The translations under genes and the position numbers were made by a program. A DNA stretch of 60,840 bases from Paracoccaceae bacterium (GTDB taxonomy: Bacteria; Pseudomonadota; Alphaproteobacteria; Rhodobacterales; Rhodobacteraceae). Within the stretch, counting starts at the first letter, position 1. Every line of letters starts with the position of its first letter. The stretch is from positions 240,495-301,334 of the forward strand of contig WKFI01000007.1 in assembly GCA_014872875.1 (NCBI GenBank), given 5' to 3'. This document shows, one piece after another, positions 42,364 to 51,121 of this stretch. The notes beneath the pieces were generated by a model. The model ran no database searches. It was not told the DNA's origin and saw only the letters and a list, made by a program, of their open reading frames with translations.

Positions 42364-43191
42364 TTATTCCTGCTCAACCAGGTATCGTGGCTCCAACACC
42401 ACCACCGTGGGACGATCCGGCAGGGTCGCCAAGGACACTTCCAGTTCGGAAATGCCGTTCCGTTCGACGACGAACTCATCGGCGATGCCCACAAGAAACG
42501 CATCCAGCGAATACCCCGAAAACCAATGCATCGGGATCACAACCGAACTGCGCAACCGCTTCAACACCCGGATCATGTCCGGCAATGGCATGGTGGTGCC
42601 GCCGTCCACGGCTGCCATGACCACGTCCAGCCGTCCCAGCGCTGCAAATTGTTCGTCCGAAGGCACGTGGTGCAAGTGACCCAAATGGCCGATACACAAC
42701 CCTTCGACCTCGAACACGAAGATCGAATTACCTTTCTCCTCAACCCCGCCGCCAAAGGGTGATCGGATATCCGTGGACACGTTCCGGATCAGCAACTCGC
42801 CCAGATCCAGGAAATGCTCGATACCCTGACCAAATTCTCCCCACCCTTCCAGCACATGCGGAATCGCAGGATCGGGGAAAGCGGTCCAATGGGTTTCATG
42901 CGCATGGTTCATCGTAACCACATCCGGGATCATCGGCGCGCTGCCCACAAACCCGGTGAAATCGGTCACGACCTTCAAACCTCCGTGGGTCTGCAGCAGG
43001 AAGCTTGCATGCGCGATATAGCGCAATCGAACCGAGTATTCCGACACCGGATCCTGCCAGCTGGCCTTGTGAAGATAGGTGATCCCCGGCGCCGCGTCGG
43101 CAACGGCAATACAATGGCTGGGACGCCGCTCCTGCGCACTCGCCGCCCCACTGATCAATACAGAAACAAGAACTGCCCAAACAAACCTCAT
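42364..43191 (-). CDS. Exported metallo-beta-lactamase-fold protein with altered metal motif
   Basis: A 275-residue protein with a signal peptide (MRFVWAVLVSVLISGAASA) and an MBL-like fold: VRLRYIAHASFLLQTHGGLKVVTDF near the start, GHLGHLHH in the middle and VVIPMHWFSG towards the end, as in UlaG-like hydrolases. The usual HxHxDH metal motif appears as NHAHETH, with Thr where Asp is expected, so the second metal site may be changed or lost. The substrate is unknown. ATG 43191 begins the signal peptide; its ribosome-binding site is weak. Confidence 0.78.
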   Translation of the reverse strand: MRFVWAVLVSVLISGAASAQERRPSHCIAVADAAPGITYLHKASWQDPVSEYSVRLRYIAHASFLLQTHGGLKVVTDFTGFVGSAPMIPDVVTMNHAHETHWTAFPDPAIPHVLEGWGEFGQGIEHFLDLGELLIRNVSTDIRSPFGGGVEEKGNSIFVFEVEGLCIGHLGHLHHVPSDEQFAALGRLDVVMAAVDGGTTMPLPDMIRVLKRLRSSVVIPMHWFSGYSLDAFLVGIADEFVVERNGISELEVSLATLPDRPTVVVLEPRYLVEQE

Positions 43192-43289
43192 GACCAAAGT
43201 CTAGCGCAGACAGTCGTAAAGTCACCCCTGCTTCATCGGGTTGGACACATCCAGATGGGTCTGGGAAAGCCCGCTCAGCAGACGAGCCC

Positions 43290-43874
43290 TCACCCGATCC
43301 CGGTTCGCCCCCGACGATCCGATCGTAGACAGGCATACAGAACATGGGTGCGCCAACGCCCGGCAATCTGCAGGTAGGACTGGGCAACGCCTTCGTATTT
43401 GAAGCCCGACCGTTCCAGCAACCCACGCGATGCGGCGTTCTCTGGCAGGCATGCCGCTTCTATCCGGCTCAGGTCCATTTTGGTAAAAGCGTGATGTACG
43501 ACAGCGCCGATCGCCTCGGCCATGTAGCCCTGCCGCGCATAGGGTTCACCAGTCCAGTATCCCAAGGTCCCTGCTTGGGCGGGGCCACGTCGAATGTTGT
43601 CCAGCGTGATCGCGCCCACCAGCATTTCATCTTCACGCCGAATCAGAAACAGCGGCACCGCGCTATCACCCGAAATCGAACGTTGCGCCCAATAGACCCG
43701 GTTGGTGAACGACTTGCGGGTCAAATGATCCGCCGACCAGTTTGGCTCCCACGGGGTCAGGTAGGCCTGGCTCTTAAGACGCAGATTGGCCCAATCGCGA
43801 AAATCCGAATGAACCGGAGGCCTGAGTGTCAGCCTCTCGGTCTCGATCCGGACCTTGCGCTTGGTCAACAGCAT
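43290..43874 (-). CDS. RimJ/RimL-like GNAT acetyltransferase
   Basis: A 194-residue protein acetyltransferase: IETERLTLRPPVHSDFRDWANLR at the N-terminus, LGYWTGEPYARQGYMAEAIGAV as the acetyl-CoA loop (R-Q-G-Y-M), and IEAACLPENAASRGLLERSGFKYEGVA, the block shared by RimJ and RimL. It likely acetylates the N-terminus of a ribosomal protein; which one is not predictable. Its ATG overlaps the stop of the M16 peptidase gene as TGATG, so it is the last gene of the thrC operon. Confidence 0.88.
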   Translation of the reverse strand: MLLTKRKVRIETERLTLRPPVHSDFRDWANLRLKSQAYLTPWEPNWSADHLTRKSFTNRVYWAQRSISGDSAVPLFLIRREDEMLVGAITLDNIRRGPAQAGTLGYWTGEPYARQGYMAEAIGAVVHHAFTKMDLSRIEAACLPENAASRGLLERSGFKYEGVAQSYLQIAGRWRTHVLYACLRSDRRGRTGIG

Positions 43875-45139
43875 CAGGCGGCCCGCCTCTCCTGCAACTC
43901 CTCCAGAGTCGGTGCTTGCGAGATCGGTCCGTAGAGCGCCTGCGCCACGGGCGCCTGACAGGCCAGCGTGCCGGCAAAGGCGCGTACTTGTTCTGTGGTG
44001 ACCGCATCAATCCGCGCCACGGTTTCGCTCAGCGGCGGGACACGGTTCCAGATCTGGATCAATCGAGCCAGTCTTTCGGCCCTGTTTGACGGACTCTCCA
44101 GCCCCATCAGCATCCCGGCCTTCATCTGAGCTCGTGCGCGGGCGACTTCCTCATCGCTCATGTCCTCGGCTGCGCGCTTCATCTCATCGATGGTGATCGT
44201 GGCCAATTCAGCCACCTGGTCGCCCGAGGTCCCGGCATAGATCGTCGTGGTGCCGGTATCGGCATAAGCCCCGGCCTGGGCAAAAATCGTGTAGCACAGC
44301 CCACGGTTTTCCCGCACTTCCTGGAACAGACGGCTGGACATGCCGCCGCCCATGGCGCTGGAATAAATCTGCGCGGTGTAAATGTCTTCGTCCCGGTATC
44401 CGGGGCTTTCAAAGGCCAGAGCGAAATGCGCCTGTTCCAGCTGCTTTTCGTGCCGCGCTTCTCCACCGCCGGTGAAACTGGCGACATCTGCAACCAGCGA
44501 CGGGCGAGGCGCCAGATGGCCGAACATTTCTTCGGCCAACCGCACCAGCGCGTCGTGATCCACGGCACCAGCTGCTGACAGAATCATCTGTCCGGGACCA
44601 TAATGCTCGCGGGTAAAGGCCGCAAGATCATCGCGGCCAAAACTGCTGACCCGTTCGCTGGGTCCCAAGATGGTCCGCCCCAGAGCTTGATCGCGATAGC
44701 TTTCTTCCTGCAGCCAGTCGAAAATCACATCGTCCGGCGTGTCATGCGCCTGGCCGATCTCTTGCAGGATCACGCCACGCTCCACTTCGATCTCGCGCGG
44801 ATCGAAGATTGGGTTCAGCACAATATCCCCGATCACATCCATTGCCAGCGGCACATCGGCCTGCAACACGCGGGCGTAGTAGGCGGTCACTTCGCGCGAG
44901 GTATAGGCGTTGATATAGCCGCCGACATCCTCGATCGCTTCGGCAATCTGCAAGGCCGTTCGGGACGTCGTCCCCTTGAACGCCATGTGTTCCAGGAAAT
45001 GGGCGATACCGTTCTGTTCCAGCCGTTCATGCCGACCGCCCGCCGTCACCCAGATGCCGATGGCTGCGGACTGCAAGCCGGGCATATGTTCGGTGACGAT
45101 GCGGAACCCGTTCGGAAGCTGGTGTTGCTGCACTGTCAA
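43874..45139 (-). CDS. M16-family zinc peptidase, processing-peptidase-like
   Basis: A 421-residue protein related to the beta subunit of mitochondrial processing peptidase. The inverted zinc motif HFLEH is at residues 47-51 (IAHFLEHMAFKGT), with the distal Glu in the EVERGVILQEIGQA region. A second, inactive half carries GMSSRLFQEVRENRGLCYTIFA, the substrate-binding block. The native substrate in bacteria is unclear. The start at 45139 is a TTG overlapping the thrC stop (TTGA); GTG 45133 is an alternative. The thrC-M16-rimJ order is common in Rhodobacteraceae. Confidence 0.93.
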   Translation of the reverse strand: MTVQQHQLPNGFRIVTEHMPGLQSAAIGIWVTAGGRHERLEQNGIAHFLEHMAFKGTTSRTALQIAEAIEDVGGYINAYTSREVTAYYARVLQADVPLAMDVIGDIVLNPIFDPREIEVERGVILQEIGQAHDTPDDVIFDWLQEESYRDQALGRTILGPSERVSSFGRDDLAAFTREHYGPGQMILSAAGAVDHDALVRLAEEMFGHLAPRPSLVADVASFTGGGEARHEKQLEQAHFALAFESPGYRDEDIYTAQIYSSAMGGGMSSRLFQEVRENRGLCYTIFAQAGAYADTGTTTIYAGTSGDQVAELATITIDEMKRAAEDMSDEEVARARAQMKAGMLMGLESPSNRAERLARLIQIWNRVPPLSETVARIDAVTTEQVRAFAGTLACQAPVAQALYGPISQAPTLEELQERRAA

Positions 45140-46524
45140 TTCGCGATGGTCTTTCTGATATGATCCTCGATGGTGGCCAGATCGTTGCCAATCCGGGTCA
45201 CCCGTTCCGATCTGTCATACAGATCTGCCATGCGCGGGGGAAGGGGGGGATGCACACCTGATGCGTCTTCCACCGCAGCCGGGAATTTCGCCGGGTGTGC
45301 TGTCGCCAGCGTGACCATGGGTGTGGCCGCGTCGCGCCGTTCTTCGGCAACCTTGGCTCCCACAGCCGAATGCGGGCACAACAGCTCGCCCGAGTTCGCC
45401 AATTGGCTGCGAATTGTGCTCATTGTCTCGTCTTCGGAACAACGACCCGAAGCGTAGGTCTCGCTCAGCGCCTGCATCGCGCCCTGGCTTACGTCGAAGC
45501 CGCCCGATTTCAATTCGTCCATCAGCTGCGCCACTGCCGCCCCGTCCTGGCCATAAGCATAGAACAAGGCGCGTTCAAAGTTCGAGCTGACCTGAATGTC
45601 CATCGACGGGCTGATCGAAGGGATGGTATCGCCCTTGTAATAGCCCTGCCCGCTCAGGCATCGGTGCAGAATGTCGTTCTGGTTGGTCGCCACCACCAGC
45701 TGGTCGATGGGCAGACCCATCTGCTTGGCGATGTAGCCCGCGAAGATGTCACCGAAATTGCCGGTGGGCACCGTAAAGCTGATCTTGCGGCCCGGCGCGC
45801 CCAGCGACACCGCGGCCGAGAAGTAATAGACCACCTGCGCCAGAACACGGGCAAAATTGATCGAGTTCACGCCTGCAAGCTTCACGCCATCGCGGAAATC
45901 GAAATCATTGAACATATCCTTCACGCGGGCCTGGCAATCGTCAAAATCGCCATCCAGCGCCAGCGCATGCACATTGGCGTCCTGCGGCGTGGTCATCTGG
46001 CGGCGCTGTACCTCGCTGACGCGGCCATGCGGGAAGAAAATGAAAACGTTCACTGCGTCCAGCCCCCGGAACGCCTCGATCGCTGCGGACCCGGTGTCAC
46101 CACTGGTAGCGCCGACAATGGTCACAGTCTCACCGCGCCGTTTCAGGGCAACCTGGAACAGCTGGCCGATCAGCTGCATGGCGAAGTCCTTGAAGGCCAG
46201 CGTCGGCCCGTGGAACAGCTCCAACAGGAAATGGTTCGGTGCAAGCTGCTTCAGCGGTGCCCGCGCCACGTGGCCGAAGCCTTCATAGGCCCGCGCGATA
46301 CAACCGCGGAATTCTTCTTCGCTGAAGCTTTCGGACACAAATGGCCACATCACCCGAAAGGCCGTCTCTTCATAGCTCAAACCGGACAGGGCTGCGATCT
46401 CATCCTCGCTCATGGTCGGGATCTCAGCCGGGACATACAGGCCCCCATCCCGGGCCAGGCCGGTCAGCATGGCTTCTTCAAAGGTCAGCTCGGGCGCTTG
46501 GCCCCGGGTCGAGATAAATTTCAT
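45136..46524 (-). CDS. thrC: Threonine synthase
   Basis: A 462-residue PLP enzyme turning O-phosphohomoserine into threonine. It has the long 'class I' N-terminus (MKFISTRGQAPELTFEEAMLTGLARDGGLY), the PLP lysine in LAFKDFAMQLIGQLF, the phosphate-binding GATSGDTGSAAIEAF loop and PTGNFGDIFAGYIAKQMGLP. ATG 46524 starts 4 bp after the surf1 stop, and its own stop overlaps the M16 start, so these genes form one transcript. lysC, the first enzyme of the same pathway, is 20 kb away. Confidence 0.96.
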   Translation of the reverse strand: MKFISTRGQAPELTFEEAMLTGLARDGGLYVPAEIPTMSEDEIAALSGLSYEETAFRVMWPFVSESFSEEEFRGCIARAYEGFGHVARAPLKQLAPNHFLLELFHGPTLAFKDFAMQLIGQLFQVALKRRGETVTIVGATSGDTGSAAIEAFRGLDAVNVFIFFPHGRVSEVQRRQMTTPQDANVHALALDGDFDDCQARVKDMFNDFDFRDGVKLAGVNSINFARVLAQVVYYFSAAVSLGAPGRKISFTVPTGNFGDIFAGYIAKQMGLPIDQLVVATNQNDILHRCLSGQGYYKGDTIPSISPSMDIQVSSNFERALFYAYGQDGAAVAQLMDELKSGGFDVSQGAMQALSETYASGRCSEDETMSTIRSQLANSGELLCPHSAVGAKVAEERRDAATPMVTLATAHPAKFPAAVEDASGVHPPLPPRMADLYDRSERVTRIGNDLATIEDHIRKTIAN

Positions 46525-46528
46525 CGCT

Positions 46529-47206
46529 TCAGCTTTCGCGGGTTTGGCGGCTGCGCCGCAGGAAAACAACAATTATCACCGACCAGATCGCGGCCAGCGA
46601 AAACCAGGTTATGGCATAGTTCAGATGATCGTTCGGGATGCTGGCGGTATCGACAGGCAAAGGTCCCACGCCCGATCCCCGAATGACCGGCTCGCGCGCC
46701 ACCACCATTACGGATTCGGTACCCAGCACCTCAGCCATCGTGGGCACGTCACGGGCAAACCAGATATTGCCCTCCACATCCGGCTCCGGCGTGAAACCGT
46801 CGATCTCGTCCGGCCAATGCAGATTACCGGTCAAAGCGGCAGGCCCAGTGGGCCGTGCGGTCCCCTTGGCTTCGGTCGGGATGAACCCGGTATCCAGTAG
46901 GATCCGGCGGCCGTTGTCGGTCTCGAACGGGACGATCACACGATAGCCCGGTCCGGTCCGCTTGACCGATACCAGCACGTGCAGCTCACCTTCGGCGACG
47001 CGCCCGCTGAGGCTGACCGGCTGATAACGATCTGCCTCCGGGTCCGGATCTGTCGGCAAGGCGATCGGGTCGCCTGCGATCTGCGCTTCGATCCGGGCCA
47101 GCACATCCTGTTTCCAGCCCAGCCGCTGCACCTGCCAGACGCCCAGCGACAGCAAGAGCGCCAGACCGGCAAGGCCAAAGATGAGAAAGAACCAGGTACG
47201 TCGCAT
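46529..47206 (-). CDS. SURF1 family cytochrome oxidase assembly protein
   Basis: A 225-residue membrane protein with a helix at each end (WFFLIFGLAGLALLLSLGVWQVQRL, about 5-29; NYAITWFSLAAIWSVIIVVFLRR, about 195-217) and a periplasmic loop domain, the normal SURF1 layout. The conserved G-x-WQ-x-x-R-x-x-WK and NYAITWF motifs are present. SURF1 helps insert heme a into subunit I of aa3-type oxidases. It lies downstream of ctaE after a hairpin terminator and leads directly into thrC. Confidence 0.93.
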   Translation of the reverse strand: MRRTWFFLIFGLAGLALLLSLGVWQVQRLGWKQDVLARIEAQIAGDPIALPTDPDPEADRYQPVSLSGRVAEGELHVLVSVKRTGPGYRVIVPFETDNGRRILLDTGFIPTEAKGTARPTGPAALTGNLHWPDEIDGFTPEPDVEGNIWFARDVPTMAEVLGTESVMVVAREPVIRGSGVGPLPVDTASIPNDHLNYAITWFSLAAIWSVIIVVFLRRSRQTRES

Positions 47207-47343
47207 CGGATCTCGTGGCAGTAAAGTTCGCGCGTGTTTAGGGCTGCACGGCCCCGGATTGCAAGTTTCGGATTGTCACGGTGTCAATCTTGGTCGGGCA
47301 CACTCGCACATCGCGAGCCCTCGCCCTCCCCCTGAAACGCAAC

Positions 47344-47367
47344 AAAGCCGCCCCAGGGGGCGGCTTT
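47344..47367 (-). terminator. Terminator hairpin after ctaE
   Basis: AAAGCCGCCCC (47344-47354), AG, GGGGCGGCTTT (47357-47367): a perfect 11-bp stem whose ends give TTT on either strand. It lies 24 bp after the ctaE stop and may allow partial read-through into surf1. Confidence 0.75.
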
Positions 47368-47390
47368 GCGTAATGTCGTAACCGTGCGGT

Positions 47391-48212
47391 TTAGTGAGCA
47401 CCCGGCATCAGGTTCACGCCCCACATGTAGACGGCGACGAACAGGAACAGCCAGACAACGTCCACGAAGTGCCAGTACCAGGCGGCAGCCTCGAACCCGA
47501 CGTGACGGTCCTGGGTAAAGTCACCCTTCAGCGCGCGGATCAGGCAGACGAACAGGAAGATGGTGCCGATGATCACGTGGAAGCCGTGGAAACCGGTGGC
47601 CATGAAGAAGTTCGAGAAGAACTTGTCACCGCCGAATTCCCAGCCTTTGTACAGCAGGTAGGAGTATTCGTAAGCCTGCAGGAAGGTAAACGCGACACCC
47701 AGAACAACGGCGATGGCCAGACCCTGGATCAAGGCCTTCCGGTCGTTTTCATGCACCAATGCGTGGTGCGCCCAAGTCACGGCGCAGCCCGACAAAAGCA
47801 GGATAACGGTGTTGATCAGCGGCAGGTGGAACGCGTCAACGTGATAGATTTCCGGCTGCACGTATTCGGTGCCGGCATATTCGCTCATCGGGTAGAGCGC
47901 GTTCTTGAAGAAGGACCAGAACCAGGCAACGAAGAACATCACTTCGGACATGATGAACAGGATGAAGCCATAGCGCAGGCCGATGCGGACCACGGCGGTG
48001 TGATCGCCAATGCGGCTTTCCGCCACCACTTTCGACCACCAGTCGAACATGGTGTACAGCACCAGGGCAAGACCCGCCCAGAACATGAACGGAGTGACGT
48101 CGTGCATCCAAAGGACGGCGCCAAACAGCATGATGAAGCCGCCCAGAGCACCCAGGAAGGGCAGGATCGACGGGGGAAGAATATGATAGTCGTGGTTTTT
48201 AGCGTGCGCCAT
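47391..48212 (-). CDS. ctaE: Cytochrome c oxidase subunit III
   Basis: A 273-residue protein with seven membrane helices. Subunit III marks: [21 protein letters not shown] at the start, [19 protein letters not shown], the acidic helix-3 segment, [15 protein letters not shown] and [19 protein letters not shown] at the end. It stabilises the catalytic core of the aa3 oxidase and binds lipids. It follows ctaG by 24 bp in the ctaC-ctaB-small gene-ctaG-ctaE operon; subunit I (ctaD) is not in this window. Confidence 0.97.
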   Translation of the reverse strand: MAHAKNHDYHILPPSILPFLGALGGFIMLFGAVLWMHDVTPFMFWAGLALVLYTMFDWWSKVVAESRIGDHTAVVRIGLRYGFILFIMSEVMFFVAWFWSFFKNALYPMSEYAGTEYVQPEIYHVDAFHLPLINTVILLLSGCAVTWAHHALVHENDRKALIQGLAIAVVLGVAFTFLQAYEYSYLLYKGWEFGGDKFFSNFFMATGFHGFHVIIGTIFLFVCLIRALKGDFTQDRHVGFEAAAWYWHFVDVVWLFLFVAVYMWGVNLMPGAH

Positions 48213-48236
48213 TTAAGTGTCCCTCACCTAGCGGCC

Positions 48237-48812
48237 TTAGTTCGTATTTGTATCAGACTGCGTCTCGAGGGCGGCATACCCTTCCGGCAGATCGATTTCG
48301 TAGAACGTGTACGACAGTGTAATCGTATGCACGTATTTGCCGTCCCGGTCTTCAACGATTTCCGGATCAACAAAGAAGGTGACGGGCATCTGCACCCGCT
48401 CCCCCGGTTGCAGTACCTGCTCTTCAAAGCAGAAACACTGAATCTTCTCGAAGAAACCACCTGCAGAATAAGGCGTCACGTTGTAGGACGCCGATCCCGC
48501 GATGGGTCGGTCTGTCGGGTTGTAAGCCTCGTAAAAGGCCAGACCGGTTTCGCCGATGCGCATCTCCATTTGGCGCTCGACCGGGGTAAACTCCCACGGC
48601 ATCCCGCGCTCTTTCGAAGCATCGAAGCGAATTGTAATGGTCTTGTCCAGAACCTCGTCAGAGGCAGCCTCGGCCACACCAGTGACACCGCCAAAGCCCG
48701 TAACCCGGCAGAACCAGTCATAGAACGGTACCGACGCCCAGGCCAAGCCGCCCATGACCACGACCAGACCGACGGTTTGCAAAACGGTTTTCTTGGGACC
48801 TGCCAAAGCCAT
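48237..48812 (-). CDS. ctaG: Cytochrome c oxidase assembly protein CtaG (Cox11)
   Basis: A 191-residue protein with one N-terminal helix (about 9-28) and an immunoglobulin-like periplasmic domain. The copper-binding signature KIQCFCFEEQ is present (two cysteines separated by one residue), with YDWFCRVTGFGG after the anchor. It delivers copper to the CuB centre of subunit I. Its ATG overlaps the stop of the small upstream gene (TGATG). Confidence 0.96.
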   Translation of the reverse strand: MALAGPKKTVLQTVGLVVVMGGLAWASVPFYDWFCRVTGFGGVTGVAEAASDEVLDKTITIRFDASKERGMPWEFTPVERQMEMRIGETGLAFYEAYNPTDRPIAGSASYNVTPYSAGGFFEKIQCFCFEEQVLQPGERVQMPVTFFVDPEIVEDRDGKYVHTITLSYTFYEIDLPEGYAALETQSDTNTN

Positions 48813-48976
48813 CAGTTCTGCTCCACGACCGATTGAGGCAACGAAAAATCATTCGACGTGACCTTGGCCACCGTCAAACCGAACACGATCACGATAAACG
48901 CCACCAAGGTCAGGCCAACGCCAAGGTTCCGACTGAACCGGCGCTTGTGCAATTCATGTGTCGGACGCAGGGCCAT
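48812..48976 (-). CDS. Small single-helix protein of the cytochrome oxidase operon
   Basis: A 54-residue protein: a basic N-terminus (LRPTHELHKRRFSRN), one membrane helix (LGVGLTLVAFIVIVFGLTVAKV) and a short polar tail. It begins 1 bp after the ctaB stop and its own stop overlaps the ctaG start. Short single-helix proteins at this place are usual in Rhodobacteraceae oxidase operons and may be assembly factors or minor subunits; the sequence itself shows no motif. Confidence 0.7.
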   Translation of the reverse strand: MALRPTHELHKRRFSRNLGVGLTLVAFIVIVFGLTVAKVTSNDFSLPQSVVEQN

Positions 48977-48977
48977 G

Positions 48978-49919
48978 TTACCAGCCTCCCAGACCATAAG
49001 GTTTCAGCACAGCTTCGACCAGCACGGCGCCGAAATGCAGGAACAGGTATAGAAGCGACAGCTTGAAGAAGCTGCGCTCGACCTTGAAATTGTCCGCTTC
49101 CGATGCCGCTTCGTCCCGTCGCGCGATACGCACTGCGCCAGCAAGGAACAGGATGTTCAGCACGGCTGACACAGCCAGGTAGATCGGCCCGCCGATACCC
49201 GAGAAGGCCGCACCCACGGCAAACAGAGCCAACAGGGCAGTATAGACCAGGATGTGGATGCGGGTGGCGCGGCGGCCATGCGTGACTGTCAGCATCGGCA
49301 CGCCCGCATCATCGTAATCCGAGCGCATGAACAGCGCCAACGCCCAGAAATGCGGCGGCGTCCACATGAAGGTCAGGGCGAACATCAGCCAGGGTTCGAC
49401 CGCCATGGATCCGGTCGCGGCGATCCAGCCGATCACCGGCGGGAACGCGCCGGCCGCGCCACCGATCACGATGTTCTGCGGCGTCGAACGCTTCAGCCAC
49501 ATCGTGTAAATGACGACGTAGAAGAAAATGGTGAACGCGAGGAAGGCACCGGCAAAGATGTTCGTGGCCAGCGCCAGCATGATGCAGGACAGGGCCGACA
49601 GGGCCAGTCCGATCTGCATGGCTTCTTCTTCGCCCACCTTGCCGGCCGGGATCGGACGGCTTTTGGTGCGCTTCATAACCCGGTCGATATCCGCGTCCCA
49701 CCACATGTTCAGCGCGCCTGATGCGCCGCCACCAATGGCGATGAACAGGATCGCGCAGAAACCAACGAACGGGTTCACCCCGGTCGGCGCGGCAACCAGC
49801 CCGACCAGAGCGGTAAACACGACCAGCGACATAACACGCGGCTTCAGCAGTGCGAAATAATCGCCAAAGCTGGCCTCGTCTTCTCTGAGTGTGCTTGCGT
49901 TCAGGCTTGCGTCGCTCAT
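48978..49919 (-). CDS. ctaB: Protoheme IX farnesyltransferase (heme O synthase)
   Basis: A 313-residue polytopic prenyltransferase that joins a farnesyl chain to heme b, the first step to heme a. About nine helices are visible. The Asp-rich sites are DADIDRVMKRTKSRP in the first half and the YDDAGVPMLTVTHG loop in the second; FMWTPPHFWALALFMRSDYDD is the family block. It lies between ctaC and ctaG, separated from ctaC by a hairpin at 49971. Confidence 0.96.
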   Translation of the reverse strand: MSDASLNASTLREDEASFGDYFALLKPRVMSLVVFTALVGLVAAPTGVNPFVGFCAILFIAIGGGASGALNMWWDADIDRVMKRTKSRPIPAGKVGEEEAMQIGLALSALSCIMLALATNIFAGAFLAFTIFFYVVIYTMWLKRSTPQNIVIGGAAGAFPPVIGWIAATGSMAVEPWLMFALTFMWTPPHFWALALFMRSDYDDAGVPMLTVTHGRRATRIHILVYTALLALFAVGAAFSGIGGPIYLAVSAVLNILFLAGAVRIARRDEAASEADNFKVERSFFKLSLLYLFLHFGAVLVEAVLKPYGLGGW

Positions 49920-49965
49920 CTCGGGTCCTTGCGTGGATCTCGGGCGTTAAGGTCTTTTGGGTTGT

Positions 49966-49990
49966 AGAAAGGTGGGTGAAATCACCCACC
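49966..49990 (-). terminator. Hairpin between ctaC and ctaB
   Basis: GGTGGGTGA (49971-49979), AA, TCACCCACC (49982-49990). On the minus strand it is followed by TTTCT. It could attenuate transcription from ctaC into ctaB, adjusting subunit against assembly protein levels. Confidence 0.65.
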
Positions 49991-50061
49991 CCACACGTTT
50001 GTTTCAGATCTGCGCCGATCTCGTGTGGCGGGTTATGTCACCCTCCACTCCGACAGCGGCC

Positions 50062-50901
50062 TCAGTTCGACGCGACCTGATAGGCTTGCGGAACACCCGC
50101 ATATTCCTCGATCGCGCCTTCCAGCCACTTCTCGTACTCGGCTTCGCTGACCACCTGCACGGTGATCGGCATATAGGCGTGGTCCTTGCCGCACAGTTCC
50201 GAACACTGCCCGAAATACACGCCTTCTTTCTCGGCTTTGAACCACAGTTCCGCCAAGCGACCTGGAACGCCGTCCTGCTTCACGCCAAAGGCAGGGATGG
50301 TCCAGGAATGGATCACGTCGGCCGCAGTCACCTGCATCACGACAGTCTTGTTGACCGGCACAATAACACGGGTGTCGGTGGCCAGCAGATATTCGTCGGG
50401 CGCGTAACCGTAATCAGCCAGCTCTTCCTTGGCGACCATGAAGCTTTCGAAGCCGAACTCGTGATCTACATATTCATAGCCCCAGTACCACTGATAACCG
50501 GTGACCTTGATGGTGATGTCCGCTTCGGGAATCTCCTGCTGTTTGAACAGCACCGGCAGCGAAAAGGCACCGATGAAGACCAGGATCAGGATCGGCCCCA
50601 ATGTCCAGGCGATCTCGATCGGGGTATAGTGCGAGAAGTTCGCCGGGTTCGGGTTGGCCTTACGGTTGTAGCGCACGATCACCCAGATCAGCAGCGCGCC
50701 AACAAACAGAGTGATGATGGTGATGATCGCCAGAACCATGGCGTCCAGGGACTGCAGGTCACGGGCCAGTTCGGTCGCGGCCGGCTGAAAGCCGATCCCG
50801 GCGGGAACAGGTTTACCAATGGATTCGGCGGCCTCCTGAGCGGCGGCGGGCAGGCTCGACAGGCCGGCGAAAAGACCTGTTAGCAGCGTAGCGTACTTCA
50901 T
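50062..50901 (-). CDS. ctaC: Cytochrome c oxidase subunit II
   Basis: A 279-residue subunit with a signal peptide (about 1-22), two membrane helices and a periplasmic cupredoxin domain. The CuA site is complete: the His of [15 protein letters not shown] and [16 protein letters not shown] with two Cys, His and Met. The aromatic electron-entry patch is YQWYWGYEY. It accepts electrons from cytochrome c. As the first gene of the operon its promoter lies in 50902-51121, shared with tldD and containing a perfect FNR box. Confidence 0.97.
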   Translation of the reverse strand: MKYATLLTGLFAGLSSLPAAAQEAAESIGKPVPAGIGFQPAATELARDLQSLDAMVLAIITIITLFVGALLIWVIVRYNRKANPNPANFSHYTPIEIAWTLGPILILVFIGAFSLPVLFKQQEIPEADITIKVTGYQWYWGYEYVDHEFGFESFMVAKEELADYGYAPDEYLLATDTRVIVPVNKTVVMQVTAADVIHSWTIPAFGVKQDGVPGRLAELWFKAEKEGVYFGQCSELCGKDHAYMPITVQVVSEAEYEKWLEGAIEEYAGVPQAYQVASN

Positions 50902-51075
50902 GTTCTGTCCTGATCGTTTGATCGTTGTTGTCCTCGCACCGGCAACCTAGCTCACGGAATCAATAAGACATCACTGATTCACGAAAACACACCGGCCCCG
51001 TTGTCTTTGTCGCAGCTAGAAATCATATTCCGGGGTGCAGATAAAGAGGAATGCTTGCGTCAAACAGACGCTTTC

Positions 51076-51089
51076 TTGATCTAAATCAA
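51076..51089. promoter_or_regulatory. FNR/FnrL-type box
   Basis: TTGAT-CTAA-ATCAA, a perfect match to TTGAT-N4-ATCAA. It lies 33 bp before tldD and 175 bp before ctaC in their shared upstream region. This suggests oxygen control of the oxidase operon, of tldD, or both. Related CRP-family regulators such as Dnr/NnrR use very similar sites. Confidence 0.65.
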
Positions 51090-51121
51090 AAAAAACCACC
51101 CTCAGACGCAAGGTGACCCCC

